The notes under the pieces were generated by a model. That model was given only the letters and a program-made list of their open reading frames with translations. It did not search any database and was not told where the DNA came from. This document shows positions 52,449 to 64,000 of a stretch of DNA of 64,000 bases, piece by piece; positions within the stretch are counted from its first letter, which is position 1, and the number at the start of each line of letters is the position of its first letter. The DNA is from Lateolabrax maculatus (Eukaryota > Chordata > Actinopteri > Acropomatiformes > Lateolabracidae). The DNA lies in contig CM062219.1 in the NCBI GenBank assembly GCA_031216445.1, positions 10,760,501 to 10,824,500 of the forward strand, in the 5' to 3' direction. A program made the position numbers and the translations under genes.

Positions 52449-53270
52449 TATATTTTTATTTTTTTCTGTGTCTTCTCAAATTGTCACCTGGTATAATTAA
52501 TTTATTGCGTATTAAAAATATTATATTTTGCATCCCATGTGCCTTATGTATATTTCCAGACTTGACACTTTAATAAGTTACACACCTACCTTCTAACTAT
52601 CTAATGAAATTAGAAAAATGTTCCAACTAGTTAAACTAGTAAATAAGGGAAAACACATTCACTGTCTTTGCTCTGTACATCACTGAAAGACTAGATAGTT
52701 TCTGTAGTTAGTACTGGTGCGTTATCTTTTCCATGTTAGATGCGCCTGGCCTTTAAAGGCTATCTTTCAAATTTAAAAACAAGAACATTTAGAATGTAAA
52801 TGTGAGCGTGTTTTTGCCTACCTGTACAACCACTGGGCCTGTTAATAACCGACAATGCTTCATATTCACAGCCAACTTAACCCTCACACAAGAAGGTTAC
52901 ATTTCAACCACACTATACAGTATCATTGATCAAGGTTGAATAGGCTACATTTCAGGATATACTACATTTGTGTGGGATATTTGACAGCTTACTGCTCAAG
53001 GAGTCTTAATCTAGTGTACCTTACTAGTAACACTACTGCTTTTCCCGCTTGGTAAGTCAAGATGTCTGCTGTGAAAAAGGCCTATTTTTCAAATGTAGTG
53101 ATATGGGGCTCATTGATGTGGTTGAAAAGCAAACAATGAGTTGTCTTTAAAACATAGTTTTATATATTATTTTGGGGTATAACAGGGTAACCTGGTACAC
53201 TTAATTCAATGTCCACACCAGTAAGTTAGGAAAAGGAATGAAACAGTAACAGTAAAAGTGTCTTCACCAT

Positions 53271-53276
53271 TTTATT
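53271..53276 (-). terminator. srsf9: Candidate poly(A) signal for srsf9
   Basis: TTTATT on the plus strand gives AATAAA on the minus strand, about 710 bp beyond the srsf9 stop. It is followed on that strand by a U-rich, GU-containing segment. It faces the sgsm1 signal about 0.8 kb away. Confidence 0.55.
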
Positions 53277-53983
53277 GGTAAAGAAAAAATTAAAAACAAC
53301 ATTAAAGATGCATACAAATTATAGTCCACCTACAGGCCACCTCGGTCAGAGGTTCACACATTAAAAAAATAATCTGACAGGTGAGGCTCACAGTCAACAT
53401 GTGTCACTACTCTAAAAAGCTTACTAGTTGTACATGTTTTGAATAAGAGAAGGATACTGATTAGCTTCACAGGTTCTAAGATTGTTAAATATGAAGTTTT
53501 GGCCAAAGTTACAAAAATGTGACACACACAAAAAGGAAATTTCTGTCAAGAATTTAAGCAGTATGACGTTTAGCCTGATAGCTGCAAATTGTGTATTTTG
53601 TTTTGGACAATATAACATTACATGTGTATGTACTCGCTCCGGTCAATTTTTGACATCACAACCCAGGATTTCTTTATAAAAGAAACCGATATGTTATCCA
53701 ATTTGTTATATTATGATCAAATACATTTACCTTTCTAAGAAAAAAACAACAATCCTGCTTCCGGATAACACATATGGGTGTTTAAAGAACAAAAAAAAAA
53801 ATCTTTAAGGCTGTGGGGAGGGTCAAGGTGTTCAGGCGATCCCGACCATGGAATGTATTCAACAAGAAGTAACAATGATTTATCCTACGAGGAGGCCTGG
53901 GGTTTAAAAAAAAAAAAAAAACATAAAATAAAAAGTAGAATTACAAAACCTTTTCCTCAATCCCTCTATAAATGATGGCCTTT

Positions 53984-54223
53984 CTACCGGTAATGACGCG
54001 GCGGTGGGCTATGGTGCTGTGGAGGGTGCCTCCTGGGAGGGGGACTATGGCGAGACATAGCATGACGTGGAGGTGACTGGTAGCGTGGAGGGGGAGACCC
54101 TCTATTATGGTAGGGAGGTGAATAGCGACCTCTGGATCTGGAGCGGGAACGCGACCGACCCCAGTTGGGAGTGCCCCTCTCCTCATAGACGCGGATGTAC
54201 GCAGTCTCGCCCTACAAAAGAAG

Positions 54224-54255
<32 letters not shown>

Positions 54256-56644
54256 CATTTATTCCTTTAACCACCGAGGGTAATAGATAATTAAATCTCA
54301 TTTGCTTTGCACTGGAACTTACTTGATGTGAACGAAACTCAGTCCGATCCAGTCTGCGTAATGCATACTCCATGTCCTCTCTACGGAGAAATTCCACCAC
54401 ACCCTCTCCATCACGCTGCACATCTGCAAAACAAACATCTCCTGCCTCGCGCATGTGATCCTTCAGATCCTGCCAACTCCCAGTTGGCGGTAACCCTGGA
54501 ATGGGAGAAAGATAAATGTGATGGGACACAATGTACTTCCTTACTTTAAAATACCTGGCACTTTAAAACTAAAATCAATACAGGGGCAGGTTTCATCAAG
54601 TGTCCAAAGTTTAAACCCTTTGAGGTAAACACCTTTATTCATTTTTATTAAGTCTGAGCTTCACAGTAATTGAAATTTAGGAAAAAAATAAATAGAGGGA
54701 GAAGTAAGAAGAGCTTGGATTTTGCATGTTTTTTTTCTCACTGTAAATTTATATAGGAATCAAAACTAAATTTTTCAGCACACAGTCGAGTCTCATGTAT
54801 AATGTCAATACTTTGTGGTTACAATAAAGTCATCATTGTTTACCATATTCCTAACAAATCACTTTTTTCTATAAATTACATATGCCAAATGGCACTTAAA
54901 CCTACTGTACCTCTGAACTTTCGAGCTATGTGATTGGCTGTTTCTTATGGCAATGCTCTTTGGGACTCTTTCGGAAACGCTCAAAAAGGACAGCTACCTT
55001 ATTTCTCAATATGAAAGAGGAATACAAATTTTATTTGAGTAACTCTCTGGACAGGTATAAGTCTACCCACTTCTCAACTCAATATTCACAAGATCTTTTG
55101 TATGCTACAGAAGTTGACTGATAATTAAGGAAATCTAACCCTTGTAGATAAAAGATGTGCATGTAAAACTAATTAAATACAACGATCGGGTGAATGTTTC
55201 AGAGAGCCGATTATTTCAGACCAGAGTTTTACTTCCAGAAATCTGCTATTGTATAACCGGTCAAGTCAGACAACAATAAAAAACAAAAAGGGGTTGGTCT
55301 TAGATAAGCACTCCAATTATAAACAGCTTGCATAAACATGCTTGTATTAACATGAGATATATGTAGCACACAGTAAATAATTAATGATATACAATGACAA
55401 AATTACACCTACCAGTCACTATAGTTGGTGTTTGGGATTAGGCAGCCAACATGACCATTTTCAGTTTACTGTTTTGTTTTTTCATGACTTAAGGAGCTGA
55501 CTTGACCTCATCCACTTAGTCCCCTTGACCTCCAGTCCGCCATGAGAGAGAGAGAGTAATATATCTGCCTAGGACTCATGATGTCCATCTACTAGTCCCT
55601 TTGTCCTCCAGTCCTCCATGAGAGAGAGAGAGAGAGAAACATATCTGCCTAGGACTCATGACGTCCATCTACTAGTCCCTTTGTCCTCCAGTCCGCCATG
55701 AGAGAGAGAGAGAAACATATCTGCCTACGACTCATGACGTCCATCTACTAGTCCCTTTTGTCCTCCAGTCCGCCATATGAGAGAGAAACATATCTGCCTA
55801 CGACTCATGACGTCCAGCTACAAGTCCCCTTGTCCTCCAGTCCGCCATGAGAGAGAGAGAGAGAGAGAAACATATGCCTACGACTCATGATGTCCACCTA
55901 CTAGTCCCTTTGTCCTTCGATCCGCCATGAGAGAGAGAGTGAGAGAAACATATCTGCCTACGACTCTTACGTCCACCATCCTACCAATCACCTTGATTTC
56001 CAGGACGCCAAGAAAGAGAGAAAAGAGGTTAACTGGCTATGACTCATGACGCCCACCTACCAGTCACTATGACCCGGAATTCTGATCTTCGAGTTGGGGG
56101 TCCAAACCTTCCCCTAGGTCCTCCTCCTCCTCCTCCTCCTCCACCCCCACCACCTCCTCCTCCTCCTCTTCCGCCTTCTCCTCCTCCGCCTCCACCTCCC
56201 ATAGCACCAAATTTAGCACCAGAGGATCGGGGATACTCTACACGTAGCTTGGAGTCTCCATATCCATATCCATTCCTTCCATAGACGGCATCATCTGCAT
56301 CCCTAAGAGAAGAGAGCACAGAACTCCTTACCAAAGTACGCCTGTTTCACTAGCGGACATAGACCTGGAAAGGCCATCTCCATCCATTCCCTGTTGTCAG
56401 TCACTGGAGACGATATTATATCACAAGACTTAAGGTATCCAACAAGGGGAATGTGATTCTTGCCAAAGACCATCCCTAAAACTCACCGTGGGTCTTCAAA
56501 TCGGACAAAGGCAAAAGGGATAGTGCCTCTATTGTTCTTCAGTTCAATATCACGGATTTTTCCATATTTGTAGAAGAGATCCTCAATGTCTCTCTCCTGG
56601 ACATCCACGGGAAGATTCCCCACATAGATCCGGCCATCCGACAT
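53984..56644 (-). CDS. srsf9: Serine/arginine-rich splicing factor 9
   Basis: Four coding exons on the minus strand are 56487-56644, 56061-56302, 54323-54495 and 53984-54211, with phases 2, 1 and 0. They encode 266 residues (human SRSF9 is 221). RRM1 (about 4-78) has RNP-2 IYVGNLP and an RNP-1-like block IPFAFVRFED. A linker of about 85-115 is almost pure glycine. The second pseudo-RRM (about 125-192) carries the invariant SWQDLKDH heptapeptide that contacts RNA. The short C-terminal RS region has SRSRSRSR followed by Ser-Pro-Pro, Arg and His repeats. The protein binds exonic enhancers and promotes exon inclusion in the nucleus. SRSF9 is preferred over SRSF1 because the N-terminus is short (MSDGRIYVGNLP) and the RS domain is brief. 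An acceptor (CTGTTTCAG) 20-odd bases before the ATG implies a 5' UTR intron. Confidence 0.94.
55406..55422 (-). repeat. Exact 17-bp copy of the srsf9 exon 2 donor site
   Basis: CACCTACCAGTCACTAT here is identical to 56054-56070, which spans the true exon 2/intron 2 boundary of srsf9. On the sense strand both read ATAGTGACTG followed by GTAGGTG. It sits on the far side of the tandem array at 55490-56040. Confidence 0.9.
55490..56040. repeat. Tandem array of about 75-84-bp units in srsf9 intron 2
   Basis: About seven units are seen. Each has ACTCATGACGTCC, CTACTAGTCCCTTTGTCCTCCAG, CCGCCATG, a (GA)n run and CATATCTGCCTA, with differing GA length. The last unit runs straight into the exon 2 donor (ACTCATGACGCCCACCTACCAGT at about 56042-56064). 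The repeated CTACTAGT is a degenerate copy of the CCTACCAGT donor context, so the array looks derived from that boundary. Confidence 0.9.
56119..56200 (-). repeat. srsf9: Poly-glycine-coding GGA/GGT triplet expansion
   Basis: CTCCTC/CACCAC triplets on the plus strand encode a run of mostly Gly on the minus strand inside srsf9 exon 2, interrupted by a few Glu and one Arg. It lengthens the inter-RRM linker compared with human SRSF9. Confidence 0.9.
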
Positions 56645-56665
56645 GGTGGTTCAGAGAGTGGCACT

Positions 56666-57950
56666 GCTGAAACAGAATGGAGGCACCTGCAGACTTTAAG
56701 ATCACTTCTTTCTTTCAGAAATAGCTGTGGAAGTGGTCCTTATCCTAATCCTAGTTCCAATCCAAAATTTTGTCCATCCGCCTCCAACTCCTTAATTTAT
56801 TCAAAAATAAAACTCTACACCAGGGACGCAGCCATCATAGTAGTAAAAGATGAGTTAAAAAAGTGGCACAGGAACTTGGATCCAAGCCTGAAAGCTTTAA
56901 AACACAGGGTAATGAATGTCCAACAACTTTGATAAATAGTCATAGTATTATACTGATTGAAATTATGAGCATTGTGTGGATATCTACTGGAAAAAAACCT
57001 TACTTATGCATCTGTTTAAATACACATTGCGTCCTTCAGAGTGTGTTTGTGAATATGTACAGATGGGTGACAAATTAAAGGCCAACATATTTTTAATGGC
57101 CCTCCGTCATCTGGGTTGATGATTTACGCCATATACATACTTATTAAACCAGTCTGCGGCCCCTTGTACCCAGAAAGTAAAGCGTTTTTCGTGGTACACT
57201 CATTTATTCAGGGTTTTATGCACAACAGCATTACACTAACACCCAAACAAGATATTTCTCTTTCACAACGTTAAAAATAACAATTGTCTGGACTTCAATA
57301 CGTTTCCAGGGCCATTAAAGTCGCACTGAACAGTTGGTGAACCGACCAAACCTGTTTGTTTGCCACTTCCCTGACGGACGGGTGACGTCGATAAGTTTGA
57401 CAACTGCTTTTAAAAATAACGTTAGCTGACATTTTTTAAGAGCTTTGGGTGAAAACATTGGTTTCGATATTAGTCAGTCAGTTAGTTTGATAACAGGGCC
57501 AGACTGCGGCCAAACCAGCCCCCGCTGCTGGCGTCGGTCGTTTCTGTTGGGCTGCTCGACTCTTCCGTGAGCGACCCACGAAACTGAAAAACAGCTAAAT
57601 TGGTTCAGCCTGACATTCGTGGCTTGAAAAAAATCGAAAATGCTCCAGCAGTCACGACGACAGATCCGTCTCTCTTTGTTGACAGCGTAAGGTCAGCTAG
57701 CTCAGTCGGGCTAACGACCGTCGCTCTCGGCTAAAGTGCATCAACAACTTTTCCCAATCTAAGACACAAACAGCTAAGCAAGGCGCAATAGACGCGTGTA
57801 GTAAACGACACTAAAATTATCCAAAGTGTGCTGTTACCTTTCAGAGCCAGTAAGGGCGCCTTCTTTTGTATATTTAACGCTACCAGTTCGCACGCCGTGC
57901 TGCTTCCGTGTTAGCCAGCCACATTAGCGAGCAGCTCCGCGGCTTCTTCT
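56666..57950 (-). other. srsf9: srsf9 5' UTR, intron and promoter zone (predicted)
   Basis: The coding exon seems to begin at 56666, after TTCTGTTTCAG on the minus strand. A matching donor (CTGAAAG followed by GTAACA) lies at 57838, so a first non-coding exon would start near 57950. The zone around 57840-58000 is CpG-richer. The intron (56667-57837) contains no coding frame. Confidence 0.5.
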
Positions 57951-59880
57951 ACTTCCCACTTCCGGCAGGAAGCAGCGACGGCGGCGCTCTGCTGCCCCCC
58001 ACTGGGAAGAAAAGGGATCACGGCTTTGGTATGTCCCAAAACTGATTATGTTATGTGCGAGTAGGTTTTGATTCCCAGTTCATCTGCATCCAAAAAATAA
58101 ATAAAAATAAGACAGTTGTAGATTAGACTGGATACTGGGGGACTGTTCAGCAGGTTGCAGGCTACCTCCCTTCCTACCCTGAGCCACCAGGGCCGCTTCT
58201 GAAGCAGCATCCTAATCACCCACTGCAGAGGCCACAGCAACTATATTCTATTTTGTAAGAGCACAAAACATTAACACTGAAATCTCATTTGCCTCTGGAG
58301 TGCATCTGGAGTGGCAGTGTCCCCTATCAATCAACATAGCTTAGTGGGCATGATTCTATTTTAATCACCAGATGCTTCTTATCCACTTAAATCGAAGGAT
58401 GCTCGATGCTGTTTTCTAACTCTCTCATGCGCATTCTAACATTTTCTCCCCCAAGACCCTCTGGTCCTTCACCTCGCCTCTGTGTCGACTCCCTCCTGTC
58501 CTGATTGGTTCTCTCTGGAAGTTTCAGGGATGTCTCTGAATGGGTTGTTACACAACCTATTATATAATATTTTTCTTTAAGCCATTGCCATCCTGGGACA
58601 ATTAGATGTGCTCAGATAAGGAAATAAACTGGAATCCCCTCATCACAAAAAACACAATTCTTGATGGCAATTACTGGTAAAAACTTACAGTAATGTGGTA
58701 TTATATAATTATTATATTGTTAAATTGATTAAAACAAGCGTAGCAATAGTAAGCTAATTGAGAACCACATGATCATCATATACAACACAAATAAGAACCT
58801 ACACGTGCAATATAGAGTAGAAATAATGCAATCAGTCCTGTAATAAATACTACCCATGTGAAAGATTCAATGCTTATGTTTGTCTCAGGCCGTAGTGTGG
58901 TGTTGTATGAGATTTTTATTTTGTTTCATTCAGAACAACAAAAAGACCTCACTAAAGGACTGACAGGGTACCAGACATATAACCACATTGGGATGACATC
59001 AGTGTGCACTGGTGGGTTTATCAGTACAAACTCATGCTCTGCAGCCAAACTTTGTCCGAACCCAGAGGACTTTATTTACATTATTTGAGATCCCAGACAT
59101 TCCAAAGATACGAGATATATCAAACTGAGTTTTGGGGAAAACATCTAGGTCCACTTGAAATGCTAATTTATTATCTGTAAAATACTTATTTATTATCTGT
59201 ACATTGGTACTTACTACTTTTTGCACTTCTGGTTGGATGCTAAACTGCATTTCGTTGCTCTGTACTTGTACATGTGTAATGGCAATAAAGCTGAATCTAA
59301 TCTAATCTAATCTAAAATATTTTCATTTGATGGAGTGGTGCGACGCCAGAAAACATGGAGTGGAAATGCTTTCAGTATTTCACTCCCCGTAAACATCATA
59401 TATCTTAAAAGCTGGAACAAGCTGATGCAGAATAATACATATCTCCCTATGTGTGAAGCGTGCCGTTTAAAGTTTTACATCCCTCCTCGCTTGCCAGACG
59501 ATTATTACAACCAACCAATCTGGCTTTTTTTTATGGGGACACATGAACGTCAAGGGGTTAAACCAACAGTTAAACCTCGGTGAACATTGTCTTTTTTAAA
59601 GGAAAAAGGAGCCATAAAGCCGTAAATGAAGCTGTTATCTCCCCCTGGGCTTTGACAGGGGGCTTTTGACAGCAGCGTGAACGCGCACAGCGCCACGCAC
59701 CGTGACGTAACACGCGAGGCGCGAGATGGCTTTAAAAGTAACTGCGCGCACCACGCGACGCCATAGCAACCGCACGGCAAGGTGAGGCGGGTCGGTCGCT
59801 GTGTGAGGGGTTTTCTTTTAAATTTATTTTAGCTTTCAGAAAGGCGAAAAAGAGAAAGGGGGGGGAGGAAAAAAAAAACA
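57951..59880. other. Divergent intergenic region between srsf9 and prodh
   Basis: The left part is AT-rich without genes. A repeat end with a TCTAA tail lies at 59293-59315. From about 59640 to 59880 the sequence becomes CpG-rich (GCGCACAGCGCCACGCACCG and similar), as expected for the prodh promoter and 5' UTR. Confidence 0.6.
59100..59315 (+). mobile_element. Retroelement 3' end with (TCTAA)n tail
   Basis: The phrase AACTGCATTTCGTTGCTCTGTAC, then ATGGCAATAAAGCTGAATCTAATCTAATC, is the style of 3' terminus I associate with abundant fish LINE/SINE families. It ends in TCTAA pentamers at 59293-59315. Only the 3' part is recognised, so the left boundary is rough. Confidence 0.5.
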
Positions 59881-62800
59881 ATGTCGTACACTAAGTTCGC
59901 GGCCGCCTTTGTGAGGGCGAACTCGGGCGGCGTCGGCAAGATACGCGTTTCACCTGGAAGGAGCCGCTCGACGGCGGCGTCCGCCGAGAGCCGCGAGCAG
60001 AAAGAGCGGCCGATGGACGGCTGCGCCGTGGTGGAAGCGGTGGAGCCGCTGGAGCTCATCAGCCGGGGCCAAAGTGTTGCGGAGAAGCGGACAAGCAAAG
60101 TGCACATCGACTTCGACAACACGCTGGAAGCCTACAGAAGCAAAGGCAACATTGAGCTGCTGCGGAGTCTGCTGGTCTTCAAGCTTTGCACGATCGACGT
60201 CCTCGTCGAAAAGAACAAAGAGGTGAGTTTACTGAGCTGAGAGGGTCACCTGGTCGCGTCTGTGTGCGTGAGTGCGTGATGGTGACTCTTATTATCTAGC
60301 GGAACTAATTATGAGATGATAATAAACTACTGAGGTACAATAACTTGCTGTCCCTGTTTGGTTTCCAGCTGATGGCGCTGAGTAAGAAGTTGTTTGGTCA
60401 GTGGATGTTTGAGAAGCTGATGAAGATGACCTTCTACGGTCAGTTCGTGGCGGGGGAAGACCACAACTCCATCAAACCTTTAATTCAGAAGAATCAGGCC
60501 TTTGGCGTCGGGGCAGTGCTGGACTACAGTGTTGAAGAGGACTTGACACAAGAGGAGGCAGAGAAGAAGGAAATGGAGTAAGTAATGTTTTTACACGACT
60601 TAATAAGACTACAGTCGGTGGTGGAAGAAGTATTCAGATTGTGTTACTGAAGTGGAAGTAGCAATATCACATTGTAGAAATACTGGGTTACAAGTAAAAG
60701 ACCTGTGTTCAAAGTAAAAGTACAAATGTATCAAGCATCAAAATATACTTTTGTACTGAAAGTAAAAGTAGTCATGATGCAGATTGGCCTGTTTCAGAAT
60801 AATAATAATAATTATTAATAATAATAATCAAAGTTCTACTTAAGTACAGTACTTAAGTAAATGTACTTAGTTACATTCTACCTCTGATCAAGTGCAGGTT
60901 ACTTTCTCATTAAGATTTGTTTTTCACATAGTCACAAGAAATGTTCTCTTGAAGCTTTAAACCAGGCACAGTTAATCAGTATCTCAACTTTAATATATGC
61001 CATATGTGCACCAGATGTGGGGCCATTTGTGAGTTGCATAACACACCTAACTGAAAAGGCCTTTTGAATCAAGTTTATTTGTATTGCCCAGTATCACACT
61101 GCCCAGTATCACATGCTCCACCACAGTATCAGTTCCTGATCCAGCCCATTTTCTCTTAAAGACAAGGGGATACTCTTTTAAAAAACCTGGGAAACTGGAA
61201 GAAACCCAAAGAGGCCATCTAAAGAGACCAGGTTAAAAGTCTAGTCAAACCACTTTAGTTTGATACTGTTTGTTTACTTCACCCTTGTCTGCATTTTATG
61301 TTCCTCGCTCAAATTATCTTTTGACTTTAAACATCTTTTGGTTTATAAAACATTCAAATGAGCTATAGTTTGATATCAGTTCATTTCATTATTGCATAAC
61401 AGTGCCTGTCTTCTATTGGTCAGCTAGTACAGACCCCTCTCCTCTGATTGGTTGACTTTTCAGCTTGGGGATGTACCTCATGAAAAGGCTGCCAGCCTTT
61501 TAGAGTAGTGTACCGGATCCCTTCATGCGGCACACACGCAGAAGTGTTGCGCAATGTTCTAAAGAGAAAATAAGCTTATTTTTAAACTGAAGATTATCTC
61601 ACTAAGCACAAACATACACATGCTGATCTACATTCAAACACAAATGTTTGATAAGGATCCAGGATTCACAGAAAGAAAAGACAGTTAGGTCCATGAAGAA
61701 GACAACAGGGTGAACAGTGTGTTGTGTTTGTTCCCTCATGTGTCTCTCATGTCACGACACGTTTAGAAGTGGCAGTTATAATTATAACTACATAAACAGG
61801 TCTCAGCAAGAGGAATTTCTGCAGTCTGGTTAAAATGACACGTGACATGTTGCCTTTCCTCAACATACAATCTTCTTATATCGCAGTAGAACAATCTTCC
61901 TGTGTTCACCATTGGCATAACGTCTGGGTAATGAACTAATTTGAAACATTCTAGGTGACATGAGATGTTCTAAAACAGAGAAAATACAGACGCTATAATC
62001 TCGTTTTCATTTGTTGTGTAGAAAATAAACCATTGTAGGTAGATGCAATCTTTTACTGTTGTATTCTGATGCCAATCATTCTTATTTTTCAGTTCATGTG
62101 TTTCTGAAGCAGAGAAAGAAAGTCCAGGTTTGTATATCAGTTGAAAATAAGTTTTCATTTATTGTATGTAATGTAGTGTAACTGTTCAATTGCCAAATGT
62201 GTTATTTAAGCAGGCAAATAGCAGGCAAGGCTTGATATTCAGTTGCTTCAGCTTAGCCTGAATGCAAAACAACTGTCAGGGTTGGTATGTCTAGTTATGT
62301 GGCCATGTGGTCTAGCCTGGACAGCACTGGTTATATCTGGATTCAGTGCTGTCTGAAATTTCAAGTCCAGTGGATACAGTGAGAAGAAGCTTGGTTCGTG
62401 TTATGGGGTTCATGTTTTGAAACTCAATATTTCATTCACCTATTAGTGCTTTCTTCTTTTAAATCTGATAATTAATGTTAATTTATCAGTAAGACACAGT
62501 AATTGCTTAATACATGTTCTTAGTAGCACTCTTTCTAGCTTTTCTAGCCTACTTGTTTAGGTGAAAATTTCAGATTACATGGCTCTTCATTGCCACCTAA
62601 AAGAATAATTAATAAACTACAAAAGTTCACAAAAAACATTTTTGTTTGTGATACATTTATTGTGGCATAAATAAATACATGTACAGTACTCAAAACAAAA
62701 GCGTGTAGTTAGTAATTAGTTAGTAATTATAGAACAAAGAGAAACTACTTTTAATAACTTGTTAAATGTTAATGAATGTTATGGCTTAAATGATTCTGTC

Positions 62801-63949
62801 AAAAATATGTGAAAAAAAACAAAACTTTAAGTTTCTGGTGAAAATTCCTTTTCCATGTAAAACAACTACTGTTAATGTCTTTTCACTCCATAAGCTGATC
62901 ATCGTGAGAAGAAGTACAAGGCCCATCGTCAGTTTGGGGACAGACGTGGAGGGGTTATCAGTGCTCGTACTTACTTCTATGCAGATGAATCCAAATGTGA
63001 CAACCAAATGGAGACATTCATAAACTGCATTAAAGCTTCTGGTAAGTAGTTAGGTTTCTAAGGAAACAGTTAAGAAACATAATATGTAAGCTGAAGTTCA
63101 TAATGGCTATACAAACACTAAAACCATTATGAAAAAAAATTGTGATTCATTCGTGATATAAATGGACAGTTTTACAACATCGAGTGATAAACTTTATCAA
63201 TTTCAGGGGGAGCCTCTACAGATGGATTTTCTGCTATCAAAATGACTGCTCTCGGACGCCCACAGTTACTTGTAAGTTTAACTTCATGTGTTCAATATTA
63301 AATGAAAGTTATTATTAAAGGATTTAGATAAAAGTGTGAATGGCATTGATAGGCAACAACAGTGCTGCCAGATCTAACACTAACAAACTGTGTATTGGCA
63401 GAAGATCACATATACAGGGTAATGGGAAAATAAAACATTAGCCATTTATCTATCTTTTTATGGTTTTGAGTCTATGCCAGTTTATTAGTGTGATCTTAGA
63501 TTCACATTACTGTGTACAAACCAGAGCAGTTGCTATCAGTGCTATCACTGAAATTATTAAATAGCATCCACAATTCTGCATCTCAGGAAAGTGGAAGGAA
63601 AATGAGGCCAGAGGGAAACTGACAGGTGTAGGGAAAGTGTCAGATGGTAGATTCATGCCTTAGCGTCTCAACTTTCTCAAAGAAAAATGAAAATGATGTG
63701 CCAATTGACAGTGAGCAAGAGGTGTGATTTTCTGTGAATAAAATACTGATGTGTCTAGCTAACCCCATCACAATAGGATTCAAATGTAATAATATAATTA
63801 GATCATTGATGAATTGTGTTGTGTTTGAACAGCTCCAGTTTTCAGAAGTCCTGGTTAAATGGAGACGGTTCTTTAACTTCCTCGCAGCACAACAGGGAAA
63901 ATCTGAAATGATGGTTTTGGAACAAAAACTGGAGCTGGAACAACTCAAG
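59881..63949 (+). CDS. prodh: Proline dehydrogenase 1, mitochondrial (partial)
   Basis: Six exons are present: 59881-60222, 60369-60577, 62093-62127, 62895-63041, 63207-63271 and 63833-63949. The joined frame has 305 residues and continues beyond the window; exon 6 ends with donor GTGTGT. The enzyme oxidises proline to pyrroline-5-carboxylate with FAD in the inner mitochondrial membrane. The N-terminus (MSYTKFAAAFVRANSGG) has basic residues and no acidic ones, which fits a targeting peptide. Family blocks are LMKMTFYGQFVAGED, FGVGAVLDYSVEEDL, GGVISARTYFYADESKCD and IKMTALGRPQLL. The barrel residues that hold FAD and proline are downstream of the window. It resembles PRODH (human 22q11) more than PRODH2. 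The 35-nt third exon codes for a poorly conserved Glu/Ser-rich segment. Confidence 0.93.
60612..60889. mobile_element. Teleost non-autonomous repeat, hAT-MITE-like (prodh intron 2)
   Basis: It begins GGTGGTGGAAGAAGTATTCAG and ends TTACATTCTACCTCTG. Between them are many AAGTAAAAGTA and GTACTTAAGTA words. This is the layout of a very common teleost repeat with imperfect GTGGTGGAA/TTCCACCTC ends. There is no coding capacity. The class is inferred from recalled family sequence. Confidence 0.7.
61062..61245. repeat. Possible dispersed fish repeat fragment (prodh intron 2)
   Basis: AATCAAGTTTATTTGTATTGCCCAGTATCACA, a doubled CCCAGTATCACA word and GGAAGAAACC later on resemble a common fish repeat that starts with TTTATTTGTATAGCCCAATATCAC. 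It is degraded and no ends were found. Confidence 0.45.
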
Positions 63950-64000
63950 GTGTGTCTTGCCTTCAGCAAGTCTAATGCAGGTTCATGTACGCTCATCCAT

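Noticed and set aside
1..64000. CRISPR arrays, operons, phage, tRNA or rRNA genes
   Set aside because: No spaced direct repeats of that type, no bacterial gene organisation and no cloverleaf or rRNA segment recognised; the window is vertebrate nuclear DNA.

Overview
The window is nuclear DNA of a ray-finned (teleost) fish. Genes have many short exons with GT-AG introns and AT-rich, microsatellite-laden introns. Interspersed repeats of types common in teleost genomes are present, and the deduced proteins resemble fish and human orthologues throughout. No bacterial, plasmid or phage structure is present. I rebuilt gene models by hand by joining reading frames at splice sites of matching phase and comparing with protein families recalled from memory; no alignment was run.

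Six protein-coding genes are supported, left to right. (1) fam222a (+), two coding exons 8.8 kb apart (5337-15651). (2) gltp (-), five exons (19288-20901), glycolipid transfer protein with all ligand-contact residues. (3) git2 (-), twenty coding exons (23428-36041), an ArfGAP with ankyrin repeats, Spa2-homology repeats and a paxillin-binding C-terminus. (4) sgsm1 (+), twenty-five coding exons (38395-50094), a RUN-TBC RabGAP whose first coding exon is only 7 nt. (5) srsf9 (-), four coding exons (53984-56644), an SR splicing factor with an expanded poly-glycine linker. (6) prodh (+), six exons from 59881, cut off by the window end; mitochondrial proline dehydrogenase.

Layout: fam222a and gltp converge; gltp and git2 are in tandem; git2 and sgsm1 diverge across about 2.4 kb; sgsm1 and srsf9 converge with facing poly(A) signals about 0.8 kb apart; srsf9 and prodh diverge across a GC-rich promoter zone. 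The genes do not form one pathway: they cover glycosphingolipid transfer, Arf/Rab signalling, splicing and proline catabolism. The order mixes genes that in human lie on 12q24 (FAM222A, GLTP, GIT2, SRSF9) and 22q11 (SGSM1, PRODH), while TRPV4 and TCHP, neighbours in the human block, are not seen here.

The most interesting signals concern RNA processing. Two introns appear to use GC donors (git2 intron 11, sgsm1 intron 17). One sgsm1 acceptor has a (TG)n tract where the pyrimidine tract should be. A tandem array inside srsf9 carries repeated look-alikes of that gene's own exon 2 donor site. There is also an orphan coding-like exon between git2 and gltp, a perfect 15-bp hairpin in a git2 intron, and a two-copy dispersed repeat inside sgsm1. 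I did not find evidence of a wholly new gene system.
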